From positions 1 to 48,272 of the forward strand of contig NZ_ABCS01000077.1 of the NCBI RefSeq assembly GCF_000170895.1: a stretch of 48,272 bases of DNA. The letters run 5' to 3'. Each line of letters starts with the position of its first letter. Within the stretch, counting starts at the first letter, position 1. Shown one piece after another: positions 34,746 to 45,113 of the stretch. The notes under the pieces are model-generated. The model had not been told where the DNA came from, searched no databases, and saw nothing but the letters and a program-made list of their open reading frames with translations. The stretch is from Plesiocystis pacifica SIR-1. Lineage in GTDB: Bacteria; Myxococcota_A; Polyangia; Nannocystales; Nannocystaceae. The position numbers and the translations under genes were made by a program.

Positions 34746-35279
34746 ATGGACGATCGCTGCTCCCCCTTCGAAGCCTTCCTCCGCGCCGATGACGTTGGGA
34801 TTGCTAGCTTTGTCGCCGAGCACCATGGCTGGGCCGTCAAGTATGCGCTCCGTCGTGGCCGGGTAGCGTCAGATGTCGCCGAGGACATCGTGAACTCGAT
34901 CTGGGTCAAGCTGATCGAAAGGCCACCAGAGGGACTTGAGGGCTACCCGCCGCGAGCCCTGCTCGCCCTCTGGCTTCGATGGCGTTGTACAGACTGGCAC
35001 CGCAAGGCCCGGAGCCAGCCCATCACGATGGGGACGATGCCAGAGTTCGCCAGTCCCGAGGACATCAGCGCACTCGCCAGGCATGGACGGATACTAGACG
35101 AGGTTCGGGGGGCCGTTCTCAGACTTCAGACCCTCCAGAGGGAAGTCCTCCGGCTTGCCTGCGAAGAGGGCCTGAACTCGACGCAGATCGGTAGCCGGCT
35201 ATCGGTATCTCCCTCTACCGTGCGAGGGATTCTTCGGCGCGGGCGAATCGCTCTCCGGCTTGAGTTAGGCCTTTCGTGA
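34746..35279 (+). CDS. ECF-type RNA polymerase sigma factor
   Basis: 177 residues. Region 2 is seen in WAVKYALRRGRVASDVAEDI with VNSIWVKLIERPP and LALWLRWRCTDWHRKARS after it. Region 4 is LQTLQREVLRLACEEGLNST followed by QIGSRLSVSPSTVRGILRRG, a helix-turn-helix for the -35 element. It has no anti-sigma gene partner; instead a membrane Ser/Thr kinase is divergently encoded. ECF groups without anti-sigma factors but with Ser/Thr kinases use phosphorylation for activation. The acidic or Thr residue to be phosphorylated cannot be named from sequence alone. Likely targets are island promoters (inference). Confidence 0.88.
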   Translation: MDDRCSPFEAFLRADDVGIASFVAEHHGWAVKYALRRGRVASDVAEDIVNSIWVKLIERPPEGLEGYPPRALLALWLRWRCTDWHRKARSQPITMGTMPEFASPEDISALARHGRILDEVRGAVLRLQTLQREVLRLACEEGLNSTQIGSRLSVSPSTVRGILRRGRIALRLELGLS

Positions 35280-35467
35280 ACCAGTCTCCGCGCCACGTGC
35301 ACTTGACGAACGAATGATTCTCTGCCTGGTGGCAGAACGAGGGGTCTGCAACCGTTACTTCCAAAACCCATATATGCCAGACATCTATCTCAAGGATAGT
35401 CGTACAGAGCTTGACTGTATGGGGCTACCCTGGCTATTGTTGGTTGAATTGAGGTCGAGGAAACACG

Positions 35468-36832
35468 ATGCAGATCAAGTGTCACCAGTGTCATAATTTA
35501 CTGGCAGTTAATCCCGCTGGGGGACAGTTTCGGTGTCCTACTTGTGGCGCAATAAACGTGGTGGGTGCTCCAGTAGGGAGTGCTGTTGCACCGCCTCCCC
35601 GTACGAACAATGCCACTAAGAAGAAGGATAGCCGCAGAGGGCTCGTAATCGTTGGATCCCTGGTCCTATGTTTAGTCTCGTTGCTGATTGGCTGGTGGGG
35701 TGCAGCGCTTGGGGCAGTACTCTTGGCATGGGCTATCGCAGGGGCTATCGGGAAAATGAAGGGGCCACTTAACCTGCTATTTCCAGATTCTGGCCGAACG
35801 GCTTTACTGGCGGCAGTTGGGATTGGGCTTGCTGTATCCGTGACTACGTGTGGCGCTATGGGTGGCGTCGCAGAGTATGATGCTCAAAAGAAAGAGGCTC
35901 GTGAGGCACAAGAGAAGGCTGACAGTGATGCGGCCGAGAAAGAAAAGAGGGAGAAGCAAAAGTCTGAGGCGGCTGCCGTCAGGGCCAAGCATGAGGCTGA
36001 GTTGAATGCAAAAGCTGGTGAGGCGGCCAAAGATTATGCCGCCAAACTTGATGCTGTTGAGAGTTTGACTCAACAAGATAAATGGCAGGAAGCGGGTGAC
36101 GAGATGAAAGAGGTTACTGCGTCCATTGGGGAATACAAGCAACTCGACCCAATTCCAGAAGAGATTGCAGCCCTCATGCCTCGACATGACTTGCTCACCT
36201 CAAAGCTTGACGCAAATCGACGCGTTCGAGAAGCAGTTGCTTGGATAGAGCGAGCCGAAGCGGTCGTTGGCGAGAAAGGCAAGTGCCAAGATCCTTCCGA
36301 AGTAAAATCTGCGCGCAAGCAGGTCGAGGGGCTCGTCGAGTCGGATCCTGGCTATACTCGGGTGCAAGAGTTGAATGCTGAGCTTGATGCTTGTCTCAAG
36401 AATATGCCTCCGCCAAGCAAGTGGCTGTATGACATGCGTGCGGACCCCATGGGTGGGACAGTGTCGCTTGCGGCTGTTCAGAGTAGCAATATGTTCGATT
36501 TTGACTTCCCTTACCAAGGCACACAGCAAGCAACCCTCATGGTTCGTCATGAGAGTGGGACCGACATAATCCTGTCCATCGAGCGTGGTCAGTTTACGTG
36601 TGCACTTGGGTGCTCAGTAATGGTTCGCTTTGACGACGGAAAGACGGAGCGCTGGCGGGCAGTTGGACCCTCGGATCACAGTACCGAATCTATTTTTCTA
36701 CGCCGGGAATCAAGCTTCATGAAGAAACTTAAGAAGGCCCGGACTCTCAGAATCGAAGCAGAGTTCTTCCAAGAGGGGACGCGTGTTTTGGAGTTCCCTG
36801 TTGCGCGGTTTGACCCGAGCAAGCTTAACTAG
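35468..36832 (+). CDS. Low-GC zinc-ribbon membrane protein
   Basis: 454 residues with GAGGAAA as ribosome binding site. An N-terminal zinc ribbon has CHQC (about 5-8) and CPTC (about 23-26). Two or three membrane helices follow (GLVIVGSLVLCLVSLLIGWW, LGAVLLAWAIAGAIG, ALLAAVGIGLAVSVTTCGAM). A long Lys/Glu/Ala coiled coil (about 135-200) and a C-terminal globular domain follow, with DFDFPYQGTQQATLMVRHES and VMVRFDDGKTERWRAVGP in the latter. Base composition and codon use differ sharply from the neighbours: roughly even A/T and G/C at third positions against nearly all G/C elsewhere. This points to recent transfer from a lower-GC host. I infer a membrane stress or phage-type accessory protein, but no function is assigned. 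Confidence 0.75.
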   Translation: MQIKCHQCHNLLAVNPAGGQFRCPTCGAINVVGAPVGSAVAPPPRTNNATKKKDSRRGLVIVGSLVLCLVSLLIGWWGAALGAVLLAWAIAGAIGKMKGPLNLLFPDSGRTALLAAVGIGLAVSVTTCGAMGGVAEYDAQKKEAREAQEKADSDAAEKEKREKQKSEAAAVRAKHEAELNAKAGEAAKDYAAKLDAVESLTQQDKWQEAGDEMKEVTASIGEYKQLDPIPEEIAALMPRHDLLTSKLDANRRVREAVAWIERAEAVVGEKGKCQDPSEVKSARKQVEGLVESDPGYTRVQELNAELDACLKNMPPPSKWLYDMRADPMGGTVSLAAVQSSNMFDFDFPYQGTQQATLMVRHESGTDIILSIERGQFTCALGCSVMVRFDDGKTERWRAVGPSDHSTESIFLRRESSFMKKLKKARTLRIEAEFFQEGTRVLEFPVARFDPSKLN

Positions 36833-37155
36833 GACTATGTGGAGTATCTGCGAGACTTGAGGTTAGGCGTTGGCGAAAGGCCAAGCGAGGGGTCGTGAGA
36901 GGTCTGCTACGAGTACCGAATGACAACGGCAGGAGCCCGCGCCAGGTGGACCTAGGGTGACCTTCTAAACCGACTGGTCAGGCACCAACGCAGTCACGTG
37001 GTCTCCGCCACCCGTCGCTCAGCCGGCTTGTGTCCCAGCCCTTTTTAGGACCAGGCTCGTGGAACAACCCTCCGCACCGTAGCGTCTCGGCGTCCCATCC
37101 TCTAGGATGGACCCCGCGAAGCAGCAGCGGCTCGTGGTTGAGAAAGCGACCCACG
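36833..37155. other. Intergenic region upstream of the integrase
   Basis: 323 bases of intermediate GC with no coding bias and no tRNA-like or repeat structure that I can support. It presumably contains the integrase promoter. A small hairpin (TTGGC/GCCAA near 36875) is the only structure noted. Confidence 0.4.
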
Positions 37156-38280
37156 ATGACCGTGAAAATCCGCCCCTACCGCAACGGGGGCTACGAAGTC
37201 GACATCATGACCCGCCTGCCCAACGGCAAGAGCCACCGAGAGCGCCGCAAGTCGCCGCACTCGTCCAAGGCCGCGTCGTTGCGCTGGGGCAGGGAGCGCG
37301 AGCGCTACCTGCTGGTTCATGGGCCGACCCGCCGTGCCTCGGGAGAGGACACGGCCCAACCCAAGAAGGAGGTCCCGACCTTCACCGAGTTCGCGCCCCG
37401 CTACGTGGAGGGGCAGGTCAAGGGCAACGGCGCCAAGCCGAGCCACACCGAGTCGATCGAGCGGCACCTGCGGATCCACATCCTCCCAGCCTTCGGGGAC
37501 AAGCGCCTTGACGAGCTCGAGCAAGAAGATCTGGAACGCTTCAAGGCGAAGCTCGGGGAGACCCGCAAGAACAAGACGATCAACAACATCCAGACGACCC
37601 TCAGCACCTTGCTCAAGGCGGCGGTGGCGTGGAAGGTGATCGAGGAGGTCCCGGTGGAGATCAAGCGCTTGCGTGTGGTCCGCAAGAAGATGGACTTCTT
37701 CGACTTCGACGAGTTCGCGTGGCTGCGCGAGTTCGCGGCCAAGGCCCCGAGCGATGGGATTGACCTCGCCATCGTCCTGCTCGGCGGAGACGCGGGGCTG
37801 CGCGCGGGTGAGATCCGCGGGCTGCACTGGGACTCCCTCGACTTCCAGCGCAATCGGCTGACGGTCGAGCGCGCGGAGTGGCACGGCCACATCACGACGC
37901 CCAAGCACGACAAGATCCGCGTGCTGCCCATGACGCAGCGGCTGAACAAGGCGCTCCGCCAGCTCCCGCGGGAGTGCAAGCTCGTGCTCCCCCAGCCCTC
38001 GGGCGAGCCACTCACGGCGGGCTTGCTCGACAAGCGCCTGCGTCGGGTCGAGAAGCGGGCGGGGCTGCGCGACAAGGGACCGCACACGCTCCGGCACACC
38101 TTCTGTAGTCACCTGGCCATGCGCGGGATCCCGGCGCGCGTGATCCAGCAGCTCGCCGGACACTCCAGCCTGGTCACGACGGAGCGCTACATGCATCTGT
38201 CTCCCGGCGCGACGACGGCTGCGATCGCAGCTCTGGAGGCCCCTCCGCCCCATCAGGAGATCACCAAGCCCGACGAGTAG
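37156..38280 (+). CDS. int: Tyrosine recombinase / site-specific integrase
   Basis: 374 residues from the ATG at 37156; an open stretch upstream lacks coding bias. The N-terminal arm/SAM-like DNA-binding part (about 75-165) has SIERHLRIHILPAFGDKRLD. Catalytic residues are in place: Arg216 (GLRAGEIRGL), a Lys near 250-253 (TPKHDKIRVLP), HxxR at 310-313 (HTLRHTFCSHL), His336 (AGHSSLV) and the nucleophile Tyr345 (ERYMHLS). It fits phage/island integrases in length and order. It lies next to the right candidate attachment site and inside the island, as expected for an integrase that moved with it. No excisionase gene is recognised. Confidence 0.93.
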   Translation: MTVKIRPYRNGGYEVDIMTRLPNGKSHRERRKSPHSSKAASLRWGRERERYLLVHGPTRRASGEDTAQPKKEVPTFTEFAPRYVEGQVKGNGAKPSHTESIERHLRIHILPAFGDKRLDELEQEDLERFKAKLGETRKNKTINNIQTTLSTLLKAAVAWKVIEEVPVEIKRLRVVRKKMDFFDFDEFAWLREFAAKAPSDGIDLAIVLLGGDAGLRAGEIRGLHWDSLDFQRNRLTVERAEWHGHITTPKHDKIRVLPMTQRLNKALRQLPRECKLVLPQPSGEPLTAGLLDKRLRRVEKRAGLRDKGPHTLRHTFCSHLAMRGIPARVIQQLAGHSSLVTTERYMHLSPGATTAAIAALEAPPPHQEITKPDE

Positions 38281-38291
38281 GGCCGCCGCAC

Positions 38292-38311
38292 GTGGAGAAA
38301 TGCTGGAGACG
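38292..38311 (+). other. Candidate right attachment site
   Basis: GTGGAGAAATGCTGGAGACG, 18 of 20 bases identical to 25868-25887, eleven bases after the integrase stop. A following CTCTCCAC adds an inverted related motif. Confidence 0.4.
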
Positions 38312-38459
38312 GCTCTCCACCCGGATCAGAAACCAAAGTTAAATCAACGAACTAACGCTGACTGGCGCAGGGCCCCCTCCCCGGCGGTCGGGCTTGGGCC
38401 CTCCAGTCCCAAGGGTCACAGATCTGACTCGACTCGAGGCCACAGATCCGGGCCTCACC

Positions 38460-38486
38460 AAAACGAAAGGGAGCCTCGCGGCTCCC
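38460..38486 (-). terminator. Rho-independent terminator of prkA
   Basis: GGGAGCC (38469-38475) and GGCTCCC (38480-38486) form a stem around a four-base loop. On the minus strand it is followed by TTTCGTTTT, a good T-run, 26 bases after the prkA stop codon. Confidence 0.85.
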
Positions 38487-38511
38487 CCTCTGGTCCGTCG
38501 AGCGGTGCTCG

Positions 38512-40587
<2,076 letters not shown>

Positions 40588-40780
40588 TCGAGTTCCGGAT
40601 ACAAAAGCTGGGGTCGAGTGGAGGCGAGATCGAGAGCGAGGCGCGGGCGCGGTGACCCTCTGCCGTTAGCATACGACCGATGCCTACCCGCGGGCCACCG
40701 CGAGGCGCTCAGCGGCGCTCACGACCCCGTCGAAGCGGCCTCCCCCAACGGCGGGGCCGGGGCGCAACGACAGCGCGCAG

Positions 40781-40865
40781 GATGCCAGTTCGAGCGCCCA
40801 TCGGGATGCCAGTCCAGTCGCGGGCCGATGCCGGTTCTGATGTAAGTGTCACACGTTCACACGTG
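40781..40865. promoter_or_regulatory. Direct repeats in the prkA-yeaH divergent region
   Basis: GATGCCAGT occurs at 40781 and 40805 and GATGCCGGT at 40827, spaced about two helical turns. They are followed by GTGTCACACGTTCACACGTG (40846-40865), which contains a doubled CACACGT. The region (40588-40968) has no coding signal. These look like binding sites for a regulator of yeaH-spoVR; a TAGCAT box at 40667-40672 may be a promoter. Confidence 0.4.
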
Positions 40866-40968
40866 CGCCGCGGGCCGCGGTGCTACACTGAGATTCCGAG
40901 CTTCCAGCCGGGGCGCTCCCGCACCCCAGGGCCTGGAGCCGGCCCGACCCCGACCAGGTCCCCGCTGC

Positions 40969-42078
40969 ATGATTTCGCGAATCGAGAAGGACCACCGCCG
41001 CTTCCGCGAGATCGTCCGCGGGCGCATCCGCGAGAACCTCCGCCGCTACGTCTCGCGCGGCGACATGATCAGCCGCAAGGGCAAGGAGACCGTCTCCATC
41101 CCCATGCCGCAGATCGACATCCCCCGCTTCGTCCACGGGAGCAACAAGGGCAAGGGCGTCGGTCAGGGGGACGGTGACCCCGGCGACGCCGTCGAGCAGG
41201 GCGAGGGCGAGGGCGACGGCTCGGGCAAGGCCGGCGAGGGCGAGGGCCAAAAGGCCGTCGAGGTCGAGGTCACCCTCGACGAGCTCGCGGCGATCATGGG
41301 CGAGGAGCTCGGCCTGCCGCGCATCGAGCCGCGCGGCTCGCAGAACCTCGAGACGGTCAAGGACCGCTACGTCGGCCTGCGGACCACCGGACCCGAGAGC
41401 CTCCGCCACTTCAAGGCCACCTTCAAGCGCGCGCTGAGGCGACAGATCGCCATGGGCACCTACGATCCTCAGCGGCCGATCATCGTGCCGATCCGCGAGG
41501 ACAAGCGCTACCGCTCGTGGAAGAGCGACCCCAAGCCCCAGAGCAACGCGCTGATCATCTACATGATGGACGTGTCCGGCTCCATGGGCGACGAGCAAAA
41601 AGAGATCGTCCGCATCGAGAGCTTCTGGATCGACACCTGGCTGCGCAGCCAATACAAGGGCATCGAGTCGCGCTACATCATCCACGACGCCACCGCCCGC
41701 GAGGTCGAGCGCGAGGTCTTCTTCAGCACCCGCGAGTCCGGCGGCACGATGATCTCCTCGGCCTACCGCATGGCCGTCGAGCTCATCGAGCGCGAGTTCG
41801 ACCCGAGCAACTGGAACATCTACGCCTTCCACTTCAGCGACGGCGACAACTGGTCCGTCGACGACACCGCCGCGTGCATCAAGCTGCTCCGCGAGCAGCT
41901 GCTCCCGGCCTGCAACCAGTTCGGCTACGGCCAGGTCGAGAGCCCCTACGGCTCGGGCCAGTTCATCAAGGACCTGCGCTCGGCCTTCGGCGACGAGGAG
42001 CTGCTGATCACCTCCGAGGTCAAGACCAAGGACGACATCATGGACTCGATCCGTGACTTCCTGAAGGGAGGTCGGTGA
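40969..42078 (+). CDS. yeaH: YeaH (DUF444) VWA-domain protein
   Basis: 369 residues. The N-terminal DUF444 part (ISRIEKDHRRFREIVRGRIR, then PMPQIDIPRFVHG) is followed by a low-complexity Gly/Glu/Asp linker (about 60-95). A VWA-like domain follows with an intact MIDAS start DVSGSMG (201-207), SGGTMISSAYRMAVELIERE and YAFHFSDGDNWS. It acts with PrkA and SpoVR in stress or developmental responses; the molecular role is unsettled. The stop shares a base with the spoVR start (TGATG), and GGAGG lies six bases before that start, so the two are made together. Confidence 0.95.
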   Translation: MISRIEKDHRRFREIVRGRIRENLRRYVSRGDMISRKGKETVSIPMPQIDIPRFVHGSNKGKGVGQGDGDPGDAVEQGEGEGDGSGKAGEGEGQKAVEVEVTLDELAAIMGEELGLPRIEPRGSQNLETVKDRYVGLRTTGPESLRHFKATFKRALRRQIAMGTYDPQRPIIVPIREDKRYRSWKSDPKPQSNALIIYMMDVSGSMGDEQKEIVRIESFWIDTWLRSQYKGIESRYIIHDATAREVEREVFFSTRESGGTMISSAYRMAVELIEREFDPSNWNIYAFHFSDGDNWSVDDTAACIKLLREQLLPACNQFGYGQVESPYGSGQFIKDLRSAFGDEELLITSEVKTKDDIMDSIRDFLKGGR

Positions 42079-43601
42079 TGCCCCTGCCCCGCCACCTCGC
42101 GCAAATGCAGATCGAGATCGAGGGCTACGCCCGCGACTACGGCCTCGACCTGTTCACCACCATCTACGAGCTCATCGACTACCGCCAGATGGCCGAGATC
42201 GCCTCCTACGAGGGCTTCCCGGTCCGCTACCCGCACTGGCGCTTCGGCATGGAGTACGACCGGATGATGAAGAGCCAGGCCTACGGCCTGAGCAAGATCT
42301 ACGAGCTCGTCATCAACACCGACCCCTGCTACGCCTACCTGCTCGAGGGCAACAGCCTCGTCGATCAAAAGCTCGTCATGTGCCACGTGTCCGGGCACTG
42401 CGACTTCTTCAAGCACAACCGCTTCTTCTCGCACACCGATCGCAAGATGATCGACGGCATGGCCAACCACGCCAGCCGCGTGCGCCGGCACATGGACCGC
42501 CACGGCGTCGACCCGGTCGAGGCCTTCATCGACACCTGCCACTCCATCGACAACCTCATCGACCCCTGGCTGCCCTTCCGCGCCAACTTGGCCGATGAAA
42601 AGGGCGGCGCGCGCAGCAACCCGATCCGCGAGCCGAGCGGCGAGGTGCCCATCAACATCGGCCGGCTCAGCTCCGACCGCTCCTACCTCGACGACTACCT
42701 CAACCCGCCCGAGTTCATCGAGGAGCAGCGCAAGCGCGCCCTCCAAGAGCGCGAGCAGGCCAAGAAGATCCCGCCCCGCCCCGAGCGCGACCTGCTGGGC
42801 TTTTTGCTCATGCACGCCCCGCTCGAGCCCTGGGAGGCCGACGTGCTCGGCATCATCCGGGAAGAGGCGTACTACTTCCTGCCCCAGCGCCAGACCAAGA
42901 TCATGAACGAGGGCTGGGCGACCTACTGGCACTCCAAGCTGATGACCACCCGCGCCCTGCGCGACGACGAGGTCATCGACTACGCCGAGGCCGCCTCGGG
43001 GGTCACCGCCATGGCCCCCAACCAGCTCAACCCCTACAAGATCGGCGTCGAGCTCTACCGCGACATCGAGGAGCGCTGGGACACCGGCAAGTTCGGCAAG
43101 CAGTGGGACGAGTGCGACGACCAGCAGGCCAAGGAGGAGTGGGATCTGCAGCTCAACCTCGGCAAGAGCAAGATCTTCGAGGTCCGCCGCCTCTACAACG
43201 ACGTCACCTTCATCGACGAGTTCTTCACCATGGACTTTTGCCGCCGGCACAAGTTCTTCACCTTCGCCGAGAACCGCCGCACCGGCCGGGCCGAGATCGA
43301 GACCCGCGAGTTCAAGAAGGTCAAGGAGCAGATGCTCCAGCAGCTGACCAACTTCGGCCAGCCCTTCATCTACGTCGTCGACGCCAACGACCACAACCGC
43401 GGCGAGCTGCTCTTGGCCCACCGCCACGAGGGCATCGACCTCAAGCTCGGCTACGCCCGGGACACGCTGCGCAACCTGGTCCGCATCTGGAAGCGGCCGG
43501 TCTCGCTGCTGACCATCATCGACGACAAGGCCAAGCGGATTCGCTTCGACGGCACCGAGATCACCGTCAGCGAAGAAAAGGCCGCCTGGAAGCTAACCTA
43601 G
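42078..43601 (+). CDS. spoVR: SpoVR (YcgB) family protein
   Basis: 507 residues, the usual length. Conserved SpoVR blocks: YEGFPVRYPHWRFGMEYDRM, YAYLLEGNSLVDQKLVMCHV with GHCDFFKHNRFF after it, and MNEGWATYWHSKLMTTRAL. The His- and Glu-rich segment (VSGHCDFFKHN) and INIGRLSSDR fit the family. The N-terminal ATG at 42078 overlaps the yeaH stop. SpoVR is needed for spore cortex formation in Bacillus and is linked with PrkA and YeaH in many proteobacteria; its activity is unknown. In a myxobacterium it may act in starvation or spore development (inference). Confidence 0.97.
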   Translation: MPLPRHLAQMQIEIEGYARDYGLDLFTTIYELIDYRQMAEIASYEGFPVRYPHWRFGMEYDRMMKSQAYGLSKIYELVINTDPCYAYLLEGNSLVDQKLVMCHVSGHCDFFKHNRFFSHTDRKMIDGMANHASRVRRHMDRHGVDPVEAFIDTCHSIDNLIDPWLPFRANLADEKGGARSNPIREPSGEVPINIGRLSSDRSYLDDYLNPPEFIEEQRKRALQEREQAKKIPPRPERDLLGFLLMHAPLEPWEADVLGIIREEAYYFLPQRQTKIMNEGWATYWHSKLMTTRALRDDEVIDYAEAASGVTAMAPNQLNPYKIGVELYRDIEERWDTGKFGKQWDECDDQQAKEEWDLQLNLGKSKIFEVRRLYNDVTFIDEFFTMDFCRRHKFFTFAENRRTGRAEIETREFKKVKEQMLQQLTNFGQPFIYVVDANDHNRGELLLAHRHEGIDLKLGYARDTLRNLVRIWKRPVSLLTIIDDKAKRIRFDGTEITVSEEKAAWKLT

Positions 43602-43654
43602 GCACTTCAGGGGCCGTTTGACGGCGCAAAGGCGCCGTTGCACGCTCGCCGACG

Positions 43655-44401
43655 GTGTCGACCCAGGCGAGCAGCAAGACCATCGGAATCGTCGGCGGCC
43701 TCGGGCCGTGGACGGGCCTCGACCTCCACCGGCGCGTGCTCGCGGCCACGCCCGTCGAGGAGGACCAGGACCACCTCTCGATCGTCCACCTCGCCCGGCC
43801 GAGGGCGATCGGCAACCGCAACGCCTTCTTGCTCGGCGACAGCCCGGTCAACCCCGGCGAGGCCATCGCCGCCGTCGTCGAGGACCTGCTGCGCTGCGGC
43901 GCCGAGCTCATCGCCATCCCCTGCATCACCGCCCACGCCGCGCCCATCATCGCCCCCGTCGAGGCCTGCCTCGCCCGCCACCCCAGCGCCGCCCGCATCG
44001 ACCTGCGCACCCTGCTCGAGGCCGAGCTGCTCGCCGCCCACGCCCAGGGCGCCCGACGCTGCGCCGTCCTGTGCACCGTCGGCAGCCGCCGGGCCCAGGT
44101 CTTCGAAGACCTCGCGCACCCCCCCGGCCTCGAGCTCGCGTTCCCCACCGCCCCCATCCAGGCCCGCGTCCAGTCCCTGATCAACGCCATCAAGGCCGAC
44201 GGCAGCCCCACCTGGGACGAAGCCGGCGAGACCCGCCAAGCCATCGTCGACGACATGCGCGAGCAAGGCTGCGACGCCGTCCTGCTCGGCTGCACCGAGC
44301 TCCCCCTCCCCCGCCTCCCCATCGAGGGCGCCCACGTCATCGACCCCAACGCCAGCCTAGCCGCCGCCCTCTACAACGCCGCCACCTCAAAAAAATCCTA
44401 G
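43655..44401 (+). CDS. Aspartate/glutamate racemase family protein
   Basis: 248 residues from a GTG start. The first catalytic Cys is Cys90 in LIAIPCITAHAA, where Ile replaces the usual Asn of the PCNTAH motif. The second is Cys213 in LLGCTELPLP. The N-terminus KTIGIVGGLGPWTGLDLHRR is typical of Asp/hydantoin-racemase-like enzymes (GGMGP). These interconvert L- and D-amino acids without cofactor. The odd N-to-I change may alter specificity. The gene follows spoVR by 53 bases with a hairpin (ACGGCGC/GCGCCGT at 43621-43638) between them, so it is probably separately expressed. Confidence 0.88.
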   Translation: MSTQASSKTIGIVGGLGPWTGLDLHRRVLAATPVEEDQDHLSIVHLARPRAIGNRNAFLLGDSPVNPGEAIAAVVEDLLRCGAELIAIPCITAHAAPIIAPVEACLARHPSAARIDLRTLLEAELLAAHAQGARRCAVLCTVGSRRAQVFEDLAHPPGLELAFPTAPIQARVQSLINAIKADGSPTWDEAGETRQAIVDDMREQGCDAVLLGCTELPLPRLPIEGAHVIDPNASLAAALYNAATSKKS

Positions 44402-44428
44402 AAACCCCCAGCCCCCCAACAAACCCAA

Positions 44429-44588
44429 GCGCGCACGAGAAGGGCCGTGGGGGTCCCTCTTCGTAAGCTAAAGGGCCGGTCTCCACCTCCCCAAACTCCC
44501 ACGATCCACCCACACCAAACGCGCCCGTCCACGAGCCCCGAACCCGGGAGCCCAGTCTCGCTGCGGGACCCCCACGGCCCGTGCGCGC
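44429..44588. repeat. 160-bp inverted-repeat element
   Basis: GCGCGCAC (44429) and GGGCCGTGGGGGTCCC (44442-44457) are repeated in reverse complement as GGGACCCCCACGGCCC (44565-44580) and GTGCGCGC (44581-44588). The left arm holds a five-base insertion between the two blocks. It lies between convergent genes and encodes nothing. It may be a MITE-like element or a large bidirectional terminator; no target duplication was identified. Confidence 0.7.
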
Positions 44589-44656
44589 TCTCCAAGATCA
44601 GAGCGACGCCCGCACCAAGGCCAACTACACGGACGGCCTCGCAGGTGACCCTGCCC

Positions 44657-45100
44657 TCAGTCCTGCTCAGGCACGAGCACCTGCGCCTGCTCGAGCGAAT
44701 CGACGAGCCCCTCGACGGGCGCCCCCTTGTCCGTGAACGCGTCCAACATCGCGTCGATCGAACCCAGGGTGTCGTTTTGCGCGCGGCGCCCCATGAGCAA
44801 GTTGATGCCCGCGAAGATGCTGCGGAACATCGACTGCCGCAGGGTGTGCCCGAGCAGCACCGTCCACGAAGCCTCGAGCACCGACTCGCTCTCATCGAAG
44901 AAGGTCGCCAGAGCCTTCCGCGTCGCGGTGTCGAAGACGGGGCAGTCCCCACCGACGATCGCCGCGAGCAGCACCGGACCGTGCGCACTATTCATCTCAA
45001 TGATCTTTCGACCAAGTTTTCCCATCGCCTCCGGGCTCGGCTCGAGCCAGCGGATCACGAGGAGGTTTCTGTCTTCGTAGGCGCGAAAAGGTGCCCCCAT
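44657..45100 (-). CDS. Small hypothetical protein
   Basis: 147 residues from the ATG at 45100, preferred over an upstream in-frame TTG because TATCTT lies seven bases before it. It shows an alpha/beta mix resembling STAS-like or SpoIIAA-like folds of myxobacterial proteins (DRNLLVIRWLEPSPEAMG, HGPVLLAAIVGGDCPVFD), followed by helices (TRKALATFFDESESVLEASW). No motif allows a firm call. It is read toward the convergent racemase gene and is separated from the injection-system genes by 310 bases. No signal peptide or membrane helix. Confidence 0.7.
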   Translation of the reverse strand: MGAPFRAYEDRNLLVIRWLEPSPEAMGKLGRKIIEMNSAHGPVLLAAIVGGDCPVFDTATRKALATFFDESESVLEASWTVLLGHTLRQSMFRSIFAGINLLMGRRAQNDTLGSIDAMLDAFTDKGAPVEGLVDSLEQAQVLVPEQD

Positions 45101-45107
45101 CCCCCAC

Positions 45108-45113
45108 AAGATA
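45108..45113 (-). promoter_or_regulatory. -10-like box, putative leaderless promoter
   Basis: On the minus strand TATCTT ends seven bases before the ATG at 45100. Confidence 0.45.

Larger units (their letters stand above)
25868..38311. mobile_element. Putative integrated island, about 12.4 kb
   Basis: Bounded by an imperfect direct repeat (GTGGAGACATCCTGGAGACG at the left, GTGGAGAAATGCTGGAGACG at the right, 18 of 20 identical). A tyrosine recombinase gene ends 11 bases before the right copy. The interior holds mostly unrecognised genes, one of clearly lower GC, while both flanks carry ordinary chromosomal genes (YkgJ-like left, prkA right). No tRNA, replication or conjugation gene is seen, so it would be a small site-specific element that needs help to move, or a decayed one. 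Confidence 0.5.

Noticed and set aside
36833..37155. tRNA gene as island integration target
   Set aside because: No cloverleaf, T-loop or CCA end could be found here or near the two candidate attachment sites.
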